A DNA stretch of 64,000 bases from Amblyomma americanum (Eukaryota > Arthropoda > Arachnida > Ixodida > Ixodidae): NCBI RefSeq assembly GCF_052857255.1, contig NC_135504.1, positions 133,102,929-133,166,928 on the forward strand, given 5' to 3'. Positions 36,601-49,800 of the stretch are shown in pieces; positions within the stretch are counted from its first letter, which is position 1, and each line of letters begins with the position of its first letter. The notes beneath the pieces are model-generated. The model was not told the origin of the DNA and searched no databases. It worked only from the letters and a program-made list of their open reading frames with translations. The translations under genes were made by a program, and so were the position numbers.

Positions 36601-39572
36601 CGCCTATTAGCGCTCCACCTCTAACTAAAGCTTCACTTGGGTCCGGAGTGCTGACGGTGATTTTTGAAAGCCGGCGGCTTTAAAGCTCGCTACCACGGCA
36701 CATCACACGCGCCTCTATTAGCGTTCCACCTCTAACGGAAGCGTGGCGTGCGTCCGGTGTTCTGACGGTGAGTTTTGAAAGCCGGCGGTTTTTAAAGCTC
36801 GCTACCACCGCACATCACAGGTGCCACTATTAGCGCTCCACCTCTAACGAAATCGTCACGTGCGTCCGGTGTGCTGACGGTGATTTTTGAAAGCCGGCGG
36901 TTTTAAAGCTCGCTACCACGGCACATCACACGCGCCCCTATTAGCGTTCCACCTCTAACGGAAGCGTCGCGTGCGTCCGGAGTGCTGACGGTGATTTTTG
37001 AAAGCCGGCGGTTTTAAAGCTCGCTACCACGGTACATCACACGTGCCCCTATTATCGTTACACCTCTAACAGAAGCGTGGCGTGCGTCCGGTGTTCTGAC
37101 GGTGAATTTTGAAAGCCGGCGGATTTTAAAGCTCGCTACCAGCGCACATCACTGGTGCCCCTATTAGCGCTCCACCTCTAACGAAAGCGTCACGTGCGTC
37201 CGGAGTGCTGACGGTGATTTTTGAAAGCCGGCGGTTTTAAATCTCGCTACCACGGCACATCACACGCGCCCCTATAAGCGTTCCACCTCTAACGGAAGCG
37301 TCGCGTGCGTCCGGAGTGCTGACGGTGATTTTTGAAAGCCGGCGGTTTTAAAGCTCGCTGCCACGGCACATCACACGCGCCCCTATTAGCGTTCCACCTC
37401 TAACGGAAGCGTGGCGTGCGTCCGCTGTTCTGACGGTGAATTTTGAAAGTCGGCGGTTTTTAAAGCTCGCTACCACCGCACATCAGAGGTGCCCCTATTA
37501 GCGCTCCACCTCTAACGAAAGCGTCACGTGCGTCCCGAGTGCTGACGGTGATTTTTGAAAGCCGGCGGTTTTAAAGCTCGCTGCCACGGCACATCACACG
37601 CGCCCGTATTAGCGTTCCACCTCTAACTAAAGCGTCACGTGCGTCCGGAGTGCTGACGGTCATTTTTGAAAGCCGGCGGTTTTAAAGCTCGCTACCACGG
37701 CACATCACACGCGCCCCTATTAGCGTTCCACCTCTAACGAAAGCGTCACGTGCGTCCGGAGTGCTGACGATGATTTTTGAAAGCCGGCGGTTTTAAAGCT
37801 CGCTACAACGGCACATCACACGCGCCCCTATTAGCGTTCCACCTCTAACGGAAGCGTCGCGTGCGTCCGGAGTGCTGACGGTGATTTTTGAAAGCCGGCG
37901 GTTTAAAGCTGGCTAGCACGGAACATCACAGGTGCCCCTATTAGCGCTCCACCTCTAACGAAAGCGTCACGTGCGTGCACAGTGCTGAGGGGGAATTTTG
38001 AAACCCGGCGGTTTTAATGCTCACTACCACCGCACATTAAACGCGCCCCTATTAGCGTTCCACCTCTATCGGAAGCGTGGCGTGCGTCCGCTGATCTGAC
38101 GGTGAATTTTGAAAGCCGGCGGTTTTTAAAGCTCGCTACCCCCGCACATCACAGGTGCCCCTATTAGCGCTCCACCTCTAACGAAAGCGTCACGTGCGTC
38201 CGGAGTGCTGACGGTGATTTTTGAAAGCCGGCGGTTTTAAAGCTCGCTAACACGGCACATCACACGCGCCCCTATAAGCGTTCCACCTCTAATGGAAGCG
38301 TCGCGTGCGTCCGGTGCTCTGACGGTGAATTTTGAAAGCCGGCGGTTTTTAAAGCTCGCTACCAGCGCACATCACAGGTGCCCCTATTAGCGCTCCACCT
38401 CTAACGAAAGCGTCACGTGCGTCCGGAGTGCTGACGGTGATTTGTGAAAGCCGGCGGTTTTAAAGCTCGCTACCACGGCACATCACACGAGCCACTATTA
38501 GCGTTCCACCTCTAACGGAAGCGTCGCGTGCGTCTGGTGTTCTGAGGGTGAATTTTGAAAGCCGGCGGTTTTTAAAGCTCGCTACCACCGCACATCACAG
38601 GTGCCCCTATTAGCGCTCCACGTCTAACGAAAGCGTCACGTGCGTTCGGAGTGCTGACGGCGATTTTTGAAAGCCGGCGGTTTTAAAGCTCGCTGCCACG
38701 GCACATCACACGCGCCCCTATTAGCGTTCCACCTCTAACGGAAGCGTCGCGTGCGTCTGGTGTTCTGAGGGTGAATTTTGAAAGCCGGCGGGTTTTAAAG
38801 CTCGCTACCACCGCACATCACAGGTGCCCCTTTTAACGCTCCACGTCTAACGAAAGCGTCACGTGCGTCCGGAGTGCTGACGGCGATTTTTGAAAGCCGG
38901 CGGTTTTAAAGCTCGCTGCCACGGCACATCACACGCGCCCCTATTAGCGTTCCACCTCTAACGGAAGCATGGCGTGCGTCCGCTGTTCTGACGGTGAATT
39001 TTGAAAGCCGGCGGTTTTTAAAGCTCGCTACCACCGCACATCACAGGTGCGCCTATTAGCGCTCCACCTCTAACTAAAGCTTCACGTGCGTCCGGAGTGC
39101 TGACGGTGATTTTTGAAAGCCGGCGGTTTTAAAGCTCGCTACCACGGCACATCACACGCGCCTCTATTAGCGTTCCACCTCTAACGGAAGCGTGGCGTGC
39201 GTCCGGTGTTCTGACGGTGAATTTTGAAAGCCGTCGGATTTTAAAGCTCGCTACCAGCGCACATCACTGGTGCCCCTATTAGCGCTCCACCTCTAACGAA
39301 AGCGTCACGTGCGTCCGGAGTGCTGACGGTGATTTTTGAAAGCCGGCGGTTTTAAAGCTCGCAACCACGGCACAACACACGCGCCCCTATTAGCGTTCCA
39401 CCTCTAACGGAAGCGCCGCGTGCGTCCGGAGTGCTGACGGTGATTTTTGAAAGCCGGCGGTTTTAAAGCTCGCTGCCACGGCACATCACACGCGCCCCTA
39501 TTAGCGTTCCACCTCTAACGGAAGCGTGGCGTGCGTCCGCTGTTCTGACGGTGAATTTTGAAAGTCGGCCGT
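33601..39572. repeat. Two copies of a 3006 bp higher-order repeat (27 monomers)
   Basis: Four markers repeat at exactly 3006 bp: CTAACTAAAGCTTCAC (its CTTCAC at 33625 and 36631), AGCTGGCTAG at 34901 and 37907, ACCCCCGCACATC at 35132 and 38138, and CCGTCGGATTTT at 36225 and 39231. The copies differ by scattered single bases, for example ATAAGCG near 37275 where the first copy has ATTAGCG. This HOR has a different monomer order from the 5-20 kb series, so two separate amplification events are represented. Confidence 0.88.
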
Positions 39573-41918
39573 TTTTAAAGCTCGCTACCACCGCACATCA
39601 CAGGTGCGCCTATTAGCGCTCCACCTCTAACTAAAGCTTCACGTGCGTCCGGAGTGCTGACGGTGATTTTTGAAAGCCGGCGGTTTTAAAGCTCGATACC
39701 ACGGCACACCACACGTGCCCCTATTATCGTTCCACCTCTAACAGAAGCGTGGCGTGCGTCCGGTGTTCTGACGGTGAATTTTGAAAGCCGGCGGATTTTA
39801 AAGCTCGCTACCAGCGCACATCACTGGTGCCCCTATTAGCGCTCCACCTCTAACGAAAGCGTCACGTGCGTCCGGAGTGCTGACAGTGATTTTTGAAAGC
39901 CGGCGGTTTTAAAGCTCGCTACCACGGCACATCACACGCGCCCCTATTAGCGTTCCACCTCTAACGGAAGCGTCGCGTGCGTCCGGAGTGCTGACGGTGA
40001 TTTTTGAAAGCCAGCGGTTTTAAAGCTCGCTGCCACGGCACATCACACGCGCCCCTATTAGCGTTCCACCTCTAACGTAACGGAAGCGTGGCGTGCGTCC
40101 GGTGATCTGACGGTGAATTTTGAAAGCCGGCGGTTTCTAAAGCTCGCTACCACCGCACATCACAGGTGCCCCTATTAGCGCTCCACCTCTAACGGATGCG
40201 TCACGTGCGTCCGGAGTGCTGACGGTGATTTTTGAAAGCAGGCGGTTTTAAAGCTCGCTACCACGGCACATCACACGCGCCCCTATTAGCGTTCAACCTC
40301 TAACGGAAGCGTGGCGTGCGTCCGCTGTTCTGACGGCGAATTTTGAAAGACGGCGGGTGTAAAGCTCGCTACCACCGCACATCACAGGTGCCCCTATTAG
40401 CGCTCCACCTCTAACTAAAGCGTCACGTGCGTCCGGAGTGCTGACGGTGATTTTTGAAAGCCGGCGGTTTTAAAGCTCGCTAACACGGCACATCACACGC
40501 GCCCCTATTAGCGTTCCACCTCTAATGGAAGCGTCGCGTGCGTCCGGTGCTCTGACGGTGAATTTTGAAAGCCGGCGGATTTTAAAGCTCGCTACCAGCG
40601 CACATCACAGGTGCCCCTATTAGCGCTCCACCTCTAACGAAAGCGTCACGTGCGTCCGGAGTGCTGACGGTGATTTGTGAAAGCCGGCGGTTTTAAAGCT
40701 CGCTGCCACGGCACATGACACGCGCCCCTATTAGCGTTCCGCCTCTAACGGAAGCGTCGCGTGCGTCCGGAGTGCTGACGGTGATTTCTGAAAGCCGGCG
40801 GTTTTAAAGCTCGCTAACACGGCACATCACACGCGCCCCTACTAGCGTTCCACCTCTAACGGAAGCGTCGCGTGCGTCCGGAGTGCTGACGGTGATTTTT
40901 GAAAGCCGGCGGTTTTAAAGCTCGCTGCCACGGCACATCACACGCGCCCCTATTAGCGTTTAACCTCTAACGGAAGCGTGGCGTGCGTCCGCTGTTCTGA
41001 CGGTGAATTTTGAAAGTCGGCGGTTTTTAAAGCTCGCTACCACCGCACATCACAGGTGCCCCTATTAGCGCTCCACCTCTAACTAAAGCGTCACGTGCGT
41101 CCGGAGTGCTGACGGTGATTTTTGAAAGCCGGCGGTTTTAAAGCTCGCTACCACTGCACATCACACGCGCAACTATTAGCGTTCCACCTCTAACGGAAGC
41201 GTCGCGTGCGTCCGGAGTGCTGACGGTGATTTTTGAAAGCCGGCGGTTTTAAAGCTCGGTACCACGGCACATCACACGCGCCGCTATTAGCGTTCCACCT
41301 CTAACGGAAGCGTCGCGTGCGTTTGGAGTGCTGACGGTGATTTTTGAAAGCCGGCGGTTTTAAAGCTCGCTACCACGGCACATCACACGCGCCCCTATTA
41401 GCGTTCCACCTCAAACGGGAGCGTCCCGTGCGTCCGGTGTTCTGACGGTGAATTTTGAAAGCCGGCGGTTTTTAAAGCTCGCTACCACCGCACATCACTG
41501 GTTCCCCTATTAGCGCTCCACCTCTAACGAAACCGTCACTTGCGTCCGGAGTGCTGACGGTGATTTTGAAAGCCGGCGGTTTCTAAAGCTCGTTACCAGC
41601 ACACATCACAGGTGCCCCTATTAGCGCTCCACGTCTAACAAAAGCGTCACGTGCGTGCAGAGTGCTGAGGGTGAATTTTGAAATCCGGCGGTTTTAATGC
41701 TCACTACCACCGCACATTAAACGCGCCCCTATTAGCGTTCCACCTCTATCGGAAGCGTGGCGTGCGTCCGGTGATCTGACGGTGAATTTTGAAAGCCGGC
41801 GGTTTTTAAAACTCGCTACCACCGCACATCAGAGGTGCCCCTATTAGCGCTCCACCTCTAAGGAAAGCGTCACGTGCGTCCCGAGTGCTGACGGTGATTT
41901 TTGAAAGCCGGCGGTTTT
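39573..41918. repeat. 2346 bp satellite segment duplicated at 60541-62886
   Basis: A constant offset of 20968 links this stretch to 60541-62886: GCTCGATACC at 39691 and 60659, AACGTAACGG at 40074 and 61042, GCACATGACA at 40711 and 61679, and AGGAAAGCGT at 41861 and 62829. Few differences are visible (for example GCACATC against GCTCATC near 62123). The flanks of the two copies differ, so the duplicated unit has definite ends. At 40073-40083 a monomer carries the 5 bp gain TAACGTAACGG. Confidence 0.85.
40073..40083. other. TAACGTAACGG: 5 bp gain at the MITE target position
   Basis: The usual monomer reads CTCTAACGGAAG. Here it reads CTC, TAA, CG, TAA, CGGAAG, so TAACG is doubled. The doubled TAA sits at exactly the base where the MITE is inserted elsewhere. 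This could be a footprint left by transposon excision (both target copies plus two bases) or a simple 5 bp slippage duplication. The same change is in the duplicate at 61041-61051. Confidence 0.45.
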
Positions 41919-43844
41919 AATGCTCACTACCACCGCACATTAAACGCGCCCCTATTAGCGTTCCACCTCTATCGGAAGCATGGCGTGCGTCCGGTGATCT
42001 GACGGTGAATTTTGAAAGCCGGCGGTTTTTAAAACTCGCTACCACCGCACATCAGAGGTGCCCCTATTAGCGCTCCACCTCTAACGAAAGCGTCACGTGC
42101 GTCCCGAGTGCTGACGGTGATTTTTGAAAGCCGGCGGTATTAAAGCTCGCTGCCACGGCACATCACACGCGCCCGTATTAGCGTTCCACCTCTAACGGAA
42201 GCGTGGCGTGCGTCCGCTCTTCTGACGGTGAGTTTTGAAAGCCGGCGGTTTTTAACGCTCGCTACCACCGCACATCACAGGTGCGCCTATTAGCGCTCCA
42301 CCTCTAACGAAAGCGTCACGTGCGTCCGGAGTGCTGACGGTAATTTTTGAAAGCCGGCGGTTTTAAAGCTCGCTACAACGGCACATCACACGCGCCACTA
42401 TTAGCGTTCCACCTCTAACGCAAGCGTCGCGTGCGTCTGGTGTTCTGAGGGTGAATTTTGAAAGCCGGCGGTTTTTAAAGCTCGCTACCACCGCACATCA
42501 CAGGTGCCCCTATTAGCGCTCCACGTCTAACGAAAGCGTCACGCGCGTCCGGAGTGCTGCCGGCGATTTTTGAAAGCCGGCGGTTTTAAAGCTCGCTGCC
42601 ACGGCACATCACACGCGCCCCTATTAGCGTTCCACCTCTAACGGAAGCGTGGCGTGCGTCCGCTGTTCTGACGGTGAATTTTGAAAGCCGGCGGTTTTTA
42701 AAGCTCGCTACCACCGCACATCACAGGTGCGCCTATTAGCGCTCCACCTCTAACTAAAGCGTCACGTGAGTCCGGAGTGCTGACGGTGATTTGTGAAAGC
42801 CGGCGGTTTTAAAGCTCGCTACCACGGCACATCACACGAGCCACTATTAGCGTTCCACCTCTAACGGAAGCGTCGCGTGCGTCTGGTGTTCTGAGGGTGA
42901 ATTTTGAAAGCCGGCGGTTTTTAAAGCTCGCTACCACCGCACATCACAGGTGCCCCTATTAGCGCTCCACGTCTAACGAAAGCGTCACGTGCGTCCCGAG
43001 TGCTGACGGTGAGTTTTGAAAGCCGGCGGTTTTAAAGCTCGCTGCCACGGCACATCACACGCGCCCCTATAAGCGTTCCATCTCTAACGGAAGCGTGGCG
43101 TGCGTCCGCTGTTCTGACGGTGAATTTTGAAAGCCGGCGGTTTTTAAAGCTCGCTACCAGCGCACATCACAGGTGCCCCTATTAGCGCTCCACCTCTAAC
43201 GAAAGCGTCACGTGCGTCCGGAGTGCTGACGGTGATTTGTGAAAGCCGGCGGTTTTAAAGCTCGCTACCACGGCACATCACACGAGCCACTATTAGCGTT
43301 CCACCTCTAACGGAAGCGTCGCGTGCGTCTGGTGTTCTGAGGGTGAATTTTGAAAGCCGGCGGTTTTTAAAGCTCGCTACCACCGCACATCACAGGTGCC
43401 CCTATTAGCGCTCCACGTCTAACGAAAGCGTCACGTGCGTCCGGAGTGCTGACGGCGATTTTTGAAAGCCGGCGGTTTTAAAGCTCGCTGCCACGGCACA
43501 TCACACGCGCCCCTATTAGCGTTCCACCTCTAACGGAAGCGTCGCGTGCGTCTGGTGTTCTGAGGGTGAATTTTGAAAGCCGGCGGGTTTTAAAGCTCGC
43601 TACCACCGCACATCACAGGTGCCCCTTATAACGCTCCACGTCTAACGAAAGCGTCACGTGCGTCCGGAGTGCTGAAGGCGATTTTTGAAAGCCGGCGGTT
43701 TTAAAGCTCGCTGCCACGGCACATCACACGCGCCCCTATTAGCGTTCCACCTCTAACGGAAGCATGGCGTGCGTCCGCTGTTCTGACGGTGAATTTTGAA
43801 AGCCGGCGGTTTTTAAAGCTCGCTACCACCGCACATCACAGGTG
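41919..43844. repeat. Mosaic satellite between two HOR domains
   Basis: About 17 monomers. It includes a repeat of the preceding trimer with CTCACTACCACCGCACATTAAACG (core ACATTAAACG) near 41.71 and 41.94 kb, a TTTTTAACGCTCG unit near 42.25 kb, and the CCCGTATT plus CTCTTCTGACGG empty-site monomer near 42.17 kb. Several stretches match 43.9-44.9 kb at about 2007 bp. No gene is visible. Confidence 0.75.
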
Positions 43845-46800
43845 CCCCTATTAGCGCTCCACGTCTAACAAAAGCGTCACGTGGGTGCAGAGTGCTGAGG
43901 GTGAATTTTGAAATCCGGCGGTTTTAATGCTCACTACCACCGCACATTAAACGCGCCCCTATTAGCGTTCCACCTCTATCGGAAGCATGGCGTGCGTCCG
44001 GTGATCTGACGGTGAATTTTGAAAGCCGGCGGTTTTTAAAACTCGCTACCACCGCACATCAGAGGTGCCCCTATTAGCGCTCCACCTCTAACGAAAGCGT
44101 CACGTGCGTCCCGAGTGCTGACGGTGATTTTTGAAAGCCGGCGGTATTAAAGCTCGCTGCCACGGCACATCACACGCGCCCGTATTAGCGTTCCACCTCT
44201 AACGGAAGCGTGGCGTGCGTCCGCTCTTCTGACGGTGAGTTTTGAAAGCCGGCGGTTTTTAACGCTCGCTACCACCGCACATCACAGGTGCGCCTATTAG
44301 CGCTCCACCTCTAACGAAAGCGTCACGTGCGTCCGGAGTGCTGACGGTAATTTTTGAAAGCCGGCGGTTTTAAAGCTCGCTACAACGGCACATCACACGC
44401 GCCACTATTAGCGTTCCACCTCTAACGCAAGCGTCGCGTGCGTCTGGTGTTCTGAGGGTGAATTTTGAAAGCCGGCGGTTTTTAAAGCTCGCTACCACCG
44501 CACATCACAGGTGCCCCTATTAGCGCTCCACGTCTAACGAAAGCGTCACGCGCGTCCGGAGTGCTGACGGCGATTTTTGAAAGCCGGCGGTTTTAAAGCT
44601 CGCTGCCACGGCACATCACACGCGCCCCTATTAGCGTTCCACCTCTAACGGAAGCGTGGCGTGCGTCCGCTGTTCTGACGGTGAATTTTGAAAGCCGGCG
44701 GTTTTTAAAGCTCGCTACCACCGCACATCACAGGTGCGCCTATTAGCGCTCCACCTCTAACTAAAGCGTCACGTGAGTCCGGAGTGCTGACGGTGATTTT
44801 TGAAAGCCGGCGGATTTAAAGCTCGCTACCACGGCACATCACACGCGCCTCTATTAGCGTTCCACCTCTAACGGAAGCGTGGCGTGCGTCCGGTGTTCTG
44901 ACGGTGAGTTTTGAAAGCCGGCGGTTTTTAAAGCTCGCTACCACCGCACATCACAGGTGCCCCTATTAGCGCTCCACCTCTAACGAAAGCGTCACGTGCG
45001 TCCGGAGTGCTGACGGTGATTTTTGAAAGCCGGCGGTTTTAAAGCTCGCTACCGCGGTACATCACACGTGCCCCTATTATCGTTACACCTCTAACAGAAG
45101 CGTGGCGTGCGTCCGGCGTTCTGACGGTGAATTTTGAAAGCCGGCGGATTTTAAAGCTCGCTACCAGCGCACATCACTGGTGCCCCTATTAGCGCTCCAC
45201 CTCTAACGAAAGCGTCACGTGCGTCCGGAGTGCTGACGGTGATTTTTGAAAGCCGGCGGTTTTAAAGCTGGCTACCACGGCACATCACACGCGCCCCTAT
45301 TAGCGTTCCACCTCTAACGGAAGCGTCGCGTGCGTCCGGAGTGCTGACGGTGATTTTTGAAAGCCGGCGGTTTTAAAGCTCGCTGCCACGGCACATCACA
45401 CGCGCCCCTATTAGCGTTCCACCTCTAACGGAAGCGTGGCGTGCGTCCGCTGTTCTGACGGTGAATTTTGAAAGTCGGCTTTTTTTAAAGCTCGCTACCA
45501 CCGCACATCAGAGGTGCCCCTATTAGCGCTCCACCTCTAACGAAAGCGTCACGTGCGTCCCGAGTGCTGACGGTGATTTTTGAAAGCCGGCGGTTTTAAA
45601 GCTCGCTGCCACGGCACATCACACGCGCCCGTATTAGCGTTCCGCCTCTAACTAAAGCGTCACGTGCGTCCGGAGTGCTGACGGTCATTTTTGAAAGCCG
45701 GCGGTTTTAAAGCTCGCTACCACGGCACATCACACGCGCCCCTATTAGCGTTCCACCTCTAACGAAAGCGTCACGTGCGTCCGGAGTGCTGACGGTGATT
45801 TTTGAAAGCCGGCGGTTTTAAAGCTCGCTACAACGGCACATCACACGCGCCCCTATTAGCGTTCCACCTCTAACGGAAGCGTCGCGTGCGTCCGGAGTGC
45901 TGACGGTGATTTTTGTAAGCCGGCGGTTTAAAGCTGGCTAGCACGGAACATCACAGGTGCCCCTATTAGCGCTCCACCTCTAACGAAAGCGTCACGTGCG
46001 TGCACAGCGCTGAGGGTGAATTTTGAAATCCGGCGGTTTTAATGCTGACTACCACCGCACATTAAACGCGCCCCTATTAGCGTTCCACCTCTATCGGAAG
46101 CGTGGCGTGCGTCCGGTGATCTGACGGTGAATTTTGAAAGCCGGCGGTTTTTAAAGCTCGCTACCACCGCACATCACAGGTGCCCCTATTAGCGCTCCAC
46201 CTCTAACGAAAGCGTCAAGTGCGTCCGGAGTGCTGACAGTGATTTTTGAAAGCCGGCGGTTTTAAAGCTCGCTAGCACGGTACATCACACGCGCCCCTAT
46301 TAGCGTTCCACCTCTAACGGAAGCGTCGCGTGCGTCCGGTGTTCTGACGGTGAATTTTGAAAGCCGACGGTTTTTAAAGCTCGCTACCACCGCACATCAC
46401 AGGTGCCCCTATTAGCGCTCCACCTCTAACTAAAGCGTCACGTGCGTCCGGAGTGCTGACGGTGAATTTTGACAGCCGGCGGTTTTTATAGCTCGCTACC
46501 ACCGTACATCACAGGTGCCCCTATTAGCGCTCCACCTCAAACGAAAGCGTCACGTGCGTCCGGAGTGCTGACGGTGATTTTTGAAAGCCGGCGGTTTTAA
46601 AGCTCGCTAACACGGCACATCACACGCGCCCCTATTAGCGTTCCACCTCTAATGGAAGCGTCGCGTGCGTCCGGTGGTCTGACGGTGAATTTTGAAAGCC
46701 GGCGGATTTTAAAGCTTGCTACCAGCGCACATCACAGGTGCCCCTATTAGCGCTCCACCTCTAACGAAAGCGTCACGTGCGTCCGGAGTGCTGACGGTGA

Positions 46801-49800
46801 TTTGTGAAAGCCGCGGTTTTAAAGCTCGCTGCCACGGCACATCACACGCGCCCCTATTAGCGTTCCGCCTCTAACGGAAGCGTCGCGTGCGTCCGGAGTG
46901 CTGACGGTGATTTTTGAAAGCCGGCGGTTTTAAAGCTCGCTACCACTGCACATCACACGCGCCCCTATTAGCGTTCCACCTCTAACGGAAGCGTCGCGTG
47001 CGTCCGGAGTGCTGACGGTGATTTTTGAAAGCCGGCGGTTTTAAACCTCGCTACCACGGCACATCACACGCGCCCCTATTAGCGTTCCACCTCAAACGGG
47101 AGCGTCCCGTGCGTCCGGTGTTCTGACGGTGAATTTAGAAAGCCGGCGGTTTTTAAAGCTCGCTACCACCGCACATCATACGTTCCCCTATTAGCGCTCC
47201 ACCTCTAACGAAACCGTCACTTGCGTCCGGAGTGCTGACGGTGATTTTGAAAGCCGGCGGTTTCTAAAGCTCGTTACCAGCACACATCACAGGTGCCCCT
47301 ATTAGCGCTCCACGTCTAACAAAAGCGTCACGTGGGTGCAGAGTGCTGAGGGTGAATTTTGAAATCCGGCGGTTTTAATGCTCACTACCACCGCACATTA
47401 AACGCGCCCCTATTAGCGTTCCACCTCTATCGGAAGCATGGCGTGCGTCCGGTGATCTGACGGTGAATTTTGAAAGCAGGCGGTTTTTAAAACTCGCTAC
47501 CACCGCACATCAGAGGTGCCCCTATTAGCGCTCCACCTCTAACGAAAGCGTCACGTGCGTCCCGAGTGCTGACGGTGATTTTTGAAAGCCGGCGGTTTTA
47601 AAGCTCGCTGCCACGGCACATCACACGCGCCCGTATTAGCGTTCCACCTCTAACGGAAGCGTGGCGTGCGTCCGCTCTTCTGACGGTGAGTTTTGAAAGC
47701 CGGCGGTTTTTAACGCTCGCTACCACCGCACATCACAGGTGCGCCTATTAGCGCTCCACCTCTAACGAAAGCGTCACGTGCGTCCGGAGTGCTGACGGTA
47801 ATTTTTGAAAGCCGGCGGTTTTAAAGCTCGCTACAACGGCACATCACACGCGCCACTATTAGCGTTCCACCTCTAACGCAAGCGTCGCGTGCGTCTGGTG
47901 TTCTGAGGGTGAATTTTGAAAGCCGGCGGTTTTTAAAGCTCGCTACCACCGCACATCACAGGTGCCCCTATTAGCGCTCCACGTCTAACGAAAGCGTCAC
48001 GCGCGTCCGGAGTGCTGACGGCGATTTTTGAAAGCCGGCGGTTTTAAAGCTCGCTGCCACGGCACATCACACGCGCCCCTATTAGCGTTCCACCTCTAAC
48101 GGAAGCGTGGCGTGCGTCCGCTGTTCTGACGGTGAATTTTGAAAGCCGGCGGTTTTTAAAGCTCGCTACCACCGCACATCACAGGTGCGCCTATTAGCGC
48201 TCCACCTCTAACTAAAGCGTCACGTGAGTCCGGAGTGCTGACGGTGATTTTTGAAAGCCGGCGGATTTAAAGCTCGCTACCACGGCACATCACACGCGCC
48301 TCTATTAGCGTTCCACCTCTAACGGAAGCGTGGCGTGCGTCCGGTGTTCTGACGGTGAGTTTTGAAAGCCGGCGGTTTTTAAAGCTCGCTACCACCGCAC
48401 ATCACAGGTGCCCCTATTAGCGCTCCACCTCTAACGAAAGCGTCACGTGCGTCCGGAGTGCTGACGGTGATTTTTGAAAGCCGGCGGTTTTAAAGCTCGC
48501 TACCGCGGTACATCACACGTGCCCCTATTATCGTTACACCTCTAACAGAAGCTTGGCGTGCGTCCGGCGTTCTGACGGTGAATTTTGAAAGCCGGCGGAT
48601 TTTAAAGCTCGCTACCAGCGCACATCACTGGTGCCCCTATTAGCGCTCCACCTCTAACGAAAGCGTCACGTGCGTCCGGAGTGCTGACGGTGATTTTTGA
48701 AAGCCGGCGGTTTTAAAGCTGGCTACCACGGCACATCACACGCGCCCCTATTAGCGTTCCACCTCTAACGGAAGCGTCGCGTGCGTCCGGAGTGCTGACG
48801 GTGATTTTTGAAAGCCGGCGGTTTTAAAGCTCGCTGCCACGGCACATCACACGCGCCCCTATTAGCGTTCCACCTCTAACGGAAGCGTGGCGTGCGTCCG
48901 CTGTTCTGACGGTGAATTTTGAAAGTCGGCTTTTTTTAAAGCTCGCTACCACCGCACATCAGAGGTGCCCCTATTAGCGCTCCACCTCTAACGAAAGCGT
49001 CACGTGCGTCCCGAGTGCTGACGGTGATTTTTGAAAGCCGGCGGTTTTAAAGCTCGCTGCCACGGCACATCACACGCGCCCGTATTAGCGTTCCACCTCT
49101 AACGAAAGCGTCACGTGCGTCCGGAGTGCTGACGGTGATTTTTGAAAGCCGGCGGTTTTAAAGCTCGCTACAACGGCACATCACACGCGCCCCTATTAGC
49201 GTTCCACCTCTAACGGAAGCGTCGCGTGCGTCCGGAGTGCTGACGGTGATTTTTGTAAGCCGGCGGTTTAAAGCTGGCTAGCACGGAACATCACAGGTGC
49301 CCCTATTAGCGCTCCACCTCTAACGAAAGCGTCACGTGCGTGCACAGTGCTGAGGGTGAATTTTGAAATCCGGCGGTTTTAATGCTGACTACCACCGCAC
49401 ATTAAACGCGCCCCTATTAGCGTTCCACCTCTATCGGAAGCGTGGCGTGCGTCCGGTGATCTGACGGTGAATTTTGAAATCCGGCGGTTTTTAAAGCTCG
49501 CTACCACCGCACATCACAGGTGCCCCTATTAGCGCTCCACCTCTAACTAAAGCGTCACGTGCGTCCGGAGTGCTGACGGTGAATTTTGACAGCCGGCGGT
49601 TTTTATAGCTCGCTACCACCGTACATCACAGGTGCCCCTATTAGCGCTCCACCTCAAACGAAAGCGTCACGTGCGTCCGGAGTGCTGACGGTGATTTTTG
49701 AAAGCCGGCGGTTTTAAAGCTCGCTAACACGGCACATCACACGCGCCCCTATTAGCGTTCCACCTCTAATGGAAGCGTCGCGTGCGTCCGGTGGTCTGAC

